Both the position numbers and the translations under genes were made by a program. This document shows positions 10,469-13,172 of a DNA stretch of 13,172 bases, piece after piece. This DNA comes from Podila epigama (lineage: Eukaryota > Mortierellomycota > Mortierellomycetes > Mortierellales > Mortierellaceae): NCBI GenBank assembly GCA_015679605.1, contig JAAAVE010000184.1:9466-22637 (forward strand). The letters run 5' to 3'. A model generated the notes under the pieces. It saw only the letters and a program-made list of their open reading frames with translations, ran no database searches and was not told the origin of the DNA. The stretch's first letter is position 1, and each line of letters begins with the position of its first letter.

Positions 10469-11065
10469 GATGTTTCGCTCTATCGATTTTCTCTTTTAAT
10501 GGACTGGGAAGAATGGGGGAGCCAAAAGAGTGGATGGAAGGATGGGTGAATGGAAGAGTGGAAGGACGAGTAGAGAAAGAAGGAAGGAAACCCTCGACAC
10601 TCAGCATGTACAACTACACAAAAACATCCATTTGCACACACCCCTTTGGTTCTATTTTTCATCGTTCTTCACATCTTGCTTTCAAAACGAATGTTCAAAG
10701 GGGAGTGAGGGGTGGAGGGGGAAAAGGGAATTCGCCCCCCTTTTCAGACTCACTTTGGATAGGGGGAGGAAAAGGGAGAAGAAAAAAGTGAAAGCTTACG
10801 AAGATCCCTACCAAGTGGTCCTTCAGTTACCATCCTATCATGCAAATCTATCGAAGATGAAGACACGCGTCTCTTGCTTTTGGTGACTGTTGCAGTTATG
10901 AAAGAATCGAAAGTGGAAACTCTCAAGAAAGAACAAATCAATGCAGTCTTGGCAAACGAAAATAACAACAATAACAATAATAATACATAACAATAATAAC
11001 TCCCATCATCGTCAAAGCCAAACCAAGCAATGCCAGTCAACATGAACGAATTACAGTCAAGGCCG
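10469..11065. other. intergenic stretch between GH16 start and CTK3 stop
   Basis: Contains the GH16 promoter and leader and the CTK3 3' end. Directly upstream of the GH16 ATG, 10500-10595 is strongly purine-rich on the plus strand (pyrimidine-rich in the transcript, with repeated TTCC/CATCC words), a pattern common in fungal core promoters. Just past the CTK3 stop, 10960-11000 is an AAC/AAT-rich low-complexity tract. An exon-like stretch on the minus strand at 10800-10920 is treated in the findings. No full gene can be supported. Confidence 0.5.
10500..10595 (-). promoter_or_regulatory. pyrimidine-rich leader/core promoter of the GH16 gene
   Basis: About 95 bases ending some 30 bases before the ATG at 10468 are almost all C/T in the transcript sense, with repeated TTCC, TCCATT and CATCC words. 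Pyrimidine stretches near the transcription start are typical of fungal promoters; no TATA box was found. Assignment rests on composition and position only. Confidence 0.35.
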
Positions 11066-12466
11066 CTAAGATGCGTTGCCATTTACAAAAGCAGAATGAA
11101 AACTAGTGTCACCGCTGGTACTATCTGTGTGGTGCTGCATGGAGCTATAGTGCCCTGATGATGATGACCGAGAATGAGTATGCGTGTGGTAATGCGTCAC
11201 TGGTGACGAAGGATAGGAGGGCGGATGAGGTGGATATGTGGGATATGAGGTTTGTTGTGCATGTGAAGGAAAGGATGGTGGACAAGGGCTACTGCTCGTG
11301 CTGTCAACCGAATGAGGTGGCAACGGCAGACCATTGTATGTGGGACCAGTTGCTCCAGTACTAGAGTACGACCCTTCAGCAATAGCTGATGAAGATTTAG
11401 TAGTACCAGAAGTACCAGTAATGCTGGCAGCACCAGTAGCACTTGTAGTAGCCGAGGTGGCCGTTACGTCAGACGCTGCCAATGTTGTATTTGTCGTGGC
11501 ACCAATGGATGCGCTCAGATGACCACTCGAGGCCGGGACATTAGGCGGCATGGCAGGTATTGAAGCATCAAATTCCATGTCCCAAGGATACCCTGGCAGG
11601 TACTTGCTATTCTCGTTTTGAATATCTTCATAGTCATGTTCATCAATATCAGATACTTCATCCCAGTCCTGCTGGAACTCTGCCGATGGGTCTTCGTCTG
11701 GTGGTCTAATCCAAATTTCTTCGCGTATCCTTTTATGCTATTACCAGCGAGTAAAATGAGACCTGTTAGTTTTCGTTATTCATGTTACTCCATGCGGGAC
11801 ATGAACAACACCTTCGGAAAAGAAACAATACTCCAAAAAGTCACGAAATGAAGTACCCGTTCTCTATCCTCCTCCATGCGTCTTAAAATGTCTTCCTTGG
11901 CCATGCCTGCCTCAGATGTTAATGAGCGATCGCTACGTTTACTCAAGGAAAAAAAAAAGAAGGTTAGAACTATGCCATTTCAAGTCTGCAGCTTTTATGA
12001 TCATTGCGAGCATTCCTTTCTACGAGCATTTGACGGATATTCGATTGACTCACCCGAGCTCCCGAGCCAGCAAAGGTTTCTCAACGATATCAATCACATT
12101 ACTGCTAATGACATTCTTAGCTCGCCACAGGTCTAAGATCTATTTGGGGTAACGATAAGGCGGACGTATGAGGGCAAGGGTCATTCCTCCAAGTCTGTTA
12201 GTTCAAATGCAACACCATACAACATCCCGACAATACAAGGAAAAATAAGATAAGTCATAGCACGACAAACTGTCAAACAGCTTTACCCTTTTGGTCCCAG
12301 CAACATTGACGTTTCCTTTGGGGCCACTGGGAGCAACTGATTCGATTATTGAGGCGAGATTCTTTGCAATTAGATCCGTATACCCAGAGAACACGGCTTT
12401 GCTGCTCTGCTGGCAAATCGAATCAAAAACGTAAAATATGTTCATACGAGCATTGATGGACGATGT
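11066..12466 (-). CDS. CTK3: CTD kinase subunit gamma (Ctk3/Lsg1), 5' exon not found
   Basis: Subunit of the CTDK-I complex with Ctk1 and Ctk2, which phosphorylates Ser2 of the RNA polymerase II C-terminal repeat during elongation in the nucleus. Exons seen (minus strand): 12466-12287, 12139-12054, 11941-11857, 11737-11066, joining to 340 codons plus TAG with matching phases. The first visible exon gives TSSINARMNIFYVFDSICQQ, then DLIAKNLASIIESVAP and KGNVNVAGTKR joined to ILDLWRAKNVI: the middle and end of a CTD-interacting-like helical domain. The hallmark C-terminal block is ILRRMEEDRER joined to HKRIREEIWIRPP, closely like yeast Ctk3 (LLHRMEADRELHKRSKETSW), followed by the acidic EFQQDWDEVSDIDEHDYED. 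The last about 165 residues are Ser/Thr/Ala/Pro/His-rich and look disordered. The first helices of the domain (about 45-50 residues) should lie upstream of 12466, behind a good acceptor (TTAG at 12470-12467), but I could not find them. Using the internal ATG at 12445 as start would give a truncated domain. Confidence 0.85.
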
Positions 12467-13172
12467 CTAAGGATCGAGTCATAGGAAAGGAATAGAGAAC
12501 AGGGAGACAAATGGATCAGGGTTTGTTCGGAGCGGATGTCTTCAAGATGCTTTTGAGCGATGTACCAATAAAACAAAATAAGATGGAAAGAAAGAGTAGA
12601 CAGAAAGGTGGATGGTAAATGCGGACCGCGTACAGGTCGAATTGCCGCCGTTCATGTTTATCATGTCAATGTACGGAATGTAAAAACTGAAGGGACACAA
12701 AGATATGGCTTTGGGGAGTGTGAACATGGGAGTGTAGGAAGTGTGTGTAGATGGAGCTTGAGCCTCAAAGAGCTGCAGCTTGTTCATGGTTCGTGAAGGC
12801 AATGCGTCTGACTGGAAATGCGTCTGATAGTGACGATTCATGCAGTCAAACGCAATGCCTTCACGAACCATATTCAAGCTACAGTTCTTTAAGGCTCGCT
12901 TATTTCGCTTTCTTTTGTGTTGACTTTAAAGGAAGGGATTTTATATGCATCTTTTTTTGTGTTGTTTTGGCTCGTTCCTTCTTCTGTTTCTTTTGAAGGT
13001 AGATGGAATGCATCTATCCAAAACTTGTCATTGTCATCGTTTTATTCTCGCGAACATGGCGGATGAAAAATAGAGAATTTGATATCGAATAATGGACCCA
13101 ACAAATAAAAAATAATAAGAAAGCAGGAGTAAAGTATCAAAATGAAAAGAGAATCATATACGCACGAACAAA
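12467..13172. other. region upstream of visible CTK3 exons; no gene assigned
   Basis: These 706 bases end at the window edge. The CTK3 5' exon and promoter should be here, but six-frame reading gave no CTD-interacting-domain start. The minus-strand open frame 12542-12877 has no family resemblance and partly consists of the two palindrome arms. It also contains a palindrome (12786-12871) and a Lys/Glu-rich open stretch (12889-13041), each described separately. Composition near the right edge is AT-rich (about 60-70% A+T). Confidence 0.5.
12786..12871. repeat. imperfect palindrome: 31-bp arms, 24-base loop
   Basis: The left arm 12786-12816 and the right arm 12841-12871 are reverse complements with 3 mismatches in 31; the outer 16 pairs (ATGGTTCGTGAAGGCA side) are perfect. 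The loop 12817-12840 opens with AATGCGTCTGA, a direct copy of 12801-12811 in the left arm. It would fold into a long stem as RNA or cruciform DNA. No flanking target-site duplication was found, and no family could be assigned. Confidence 0.75.

Noticed and set aside
10750-11082. A 110-residue minus-strand gene downstream of CTK3
   Set aside because: The ATG lies inside the CTK3 coding end and the next part is a poly-Leu run from an AAC/AAT repeat. Only the 10800-10920 part is coding-like, and it is reported as a finding rather than a gene.
12620-12660. Minus-strand RRQFDLYA, resembling the DLYxC part of a CTD-interacting domain, as the missing CTK3 exon
   Set aside because: A stop codon lies a few codons upstream with no acceptor between, the residues after it do not match, and no donor gives the right phase for the exon at 12466.

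Overview
The window looks like nuclear DNA of a filamentous fungus. All four recognisable genes lie on the minus strand and are cut by many short GT-AG introns of about 80-250 bases. Noncoding DNA is rich in short CT, GA, GT and triplet repeats. The protein sequences (a fungal-type CTD-kinase gamma subunit, an SCC2/Mis4 cohesin loader, and a secreted family-16 glycoside hydrolase of the beta-1,3-glucan-binding-protein type) suggest an early-diverging lineage such as Mortierellomycotina. That placement is inference only; no marker gene is present.

Layout from left to right. 1-253: first exon and start of the first intron of a small membrane-type protein resembling the N terminus of Rcf2/HIG1-type mitochondrial factors; the gene runs off the left edge. 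254-1197: 944 bases without a gene, holding that gene's promoter side, the SCC2 3' end and several simple repeats. 1198-8148: a complete SCC2/NIPBL/Mis4 gene in 12 exons; the joined reading frame is 5538 nt, 1845 codons plus stop, with all intron phases matching. 8149-8493: short intergenic stretch with a small hairpin. 8494-10468: a secreted GH16 enzyme in 6 exons including a 26-nt micro-exon; the joined frame is 1380 nt, 459 codons plus stop. 10469-11065: intergenic, with a pyrimidine-rich leader and one exon-like stretch. 11066-12466: CTK3 (CTD kinase gamma subunit), four exons found, first exon(s) not found. 12467-13172: no recognised gene, but an 86-base imperfect palindrome and a lysine/glutamate-rich open stretch.

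The genes do not form an operon or obvious pathway: cohesin loading, transcription elongation control and cell-wall or extracellular glucan turnover are neighbours as expected in a compact fungal genome. I found no CRISPR array, tRNA, rRNA or recognisable transposon and no evidence of a new multi-gene system. The most useful leads are the missing CTK3 5' exon beside the palindrome, and the GH16 protein that combines a GNBP-like fold with an intact catalytic motif.
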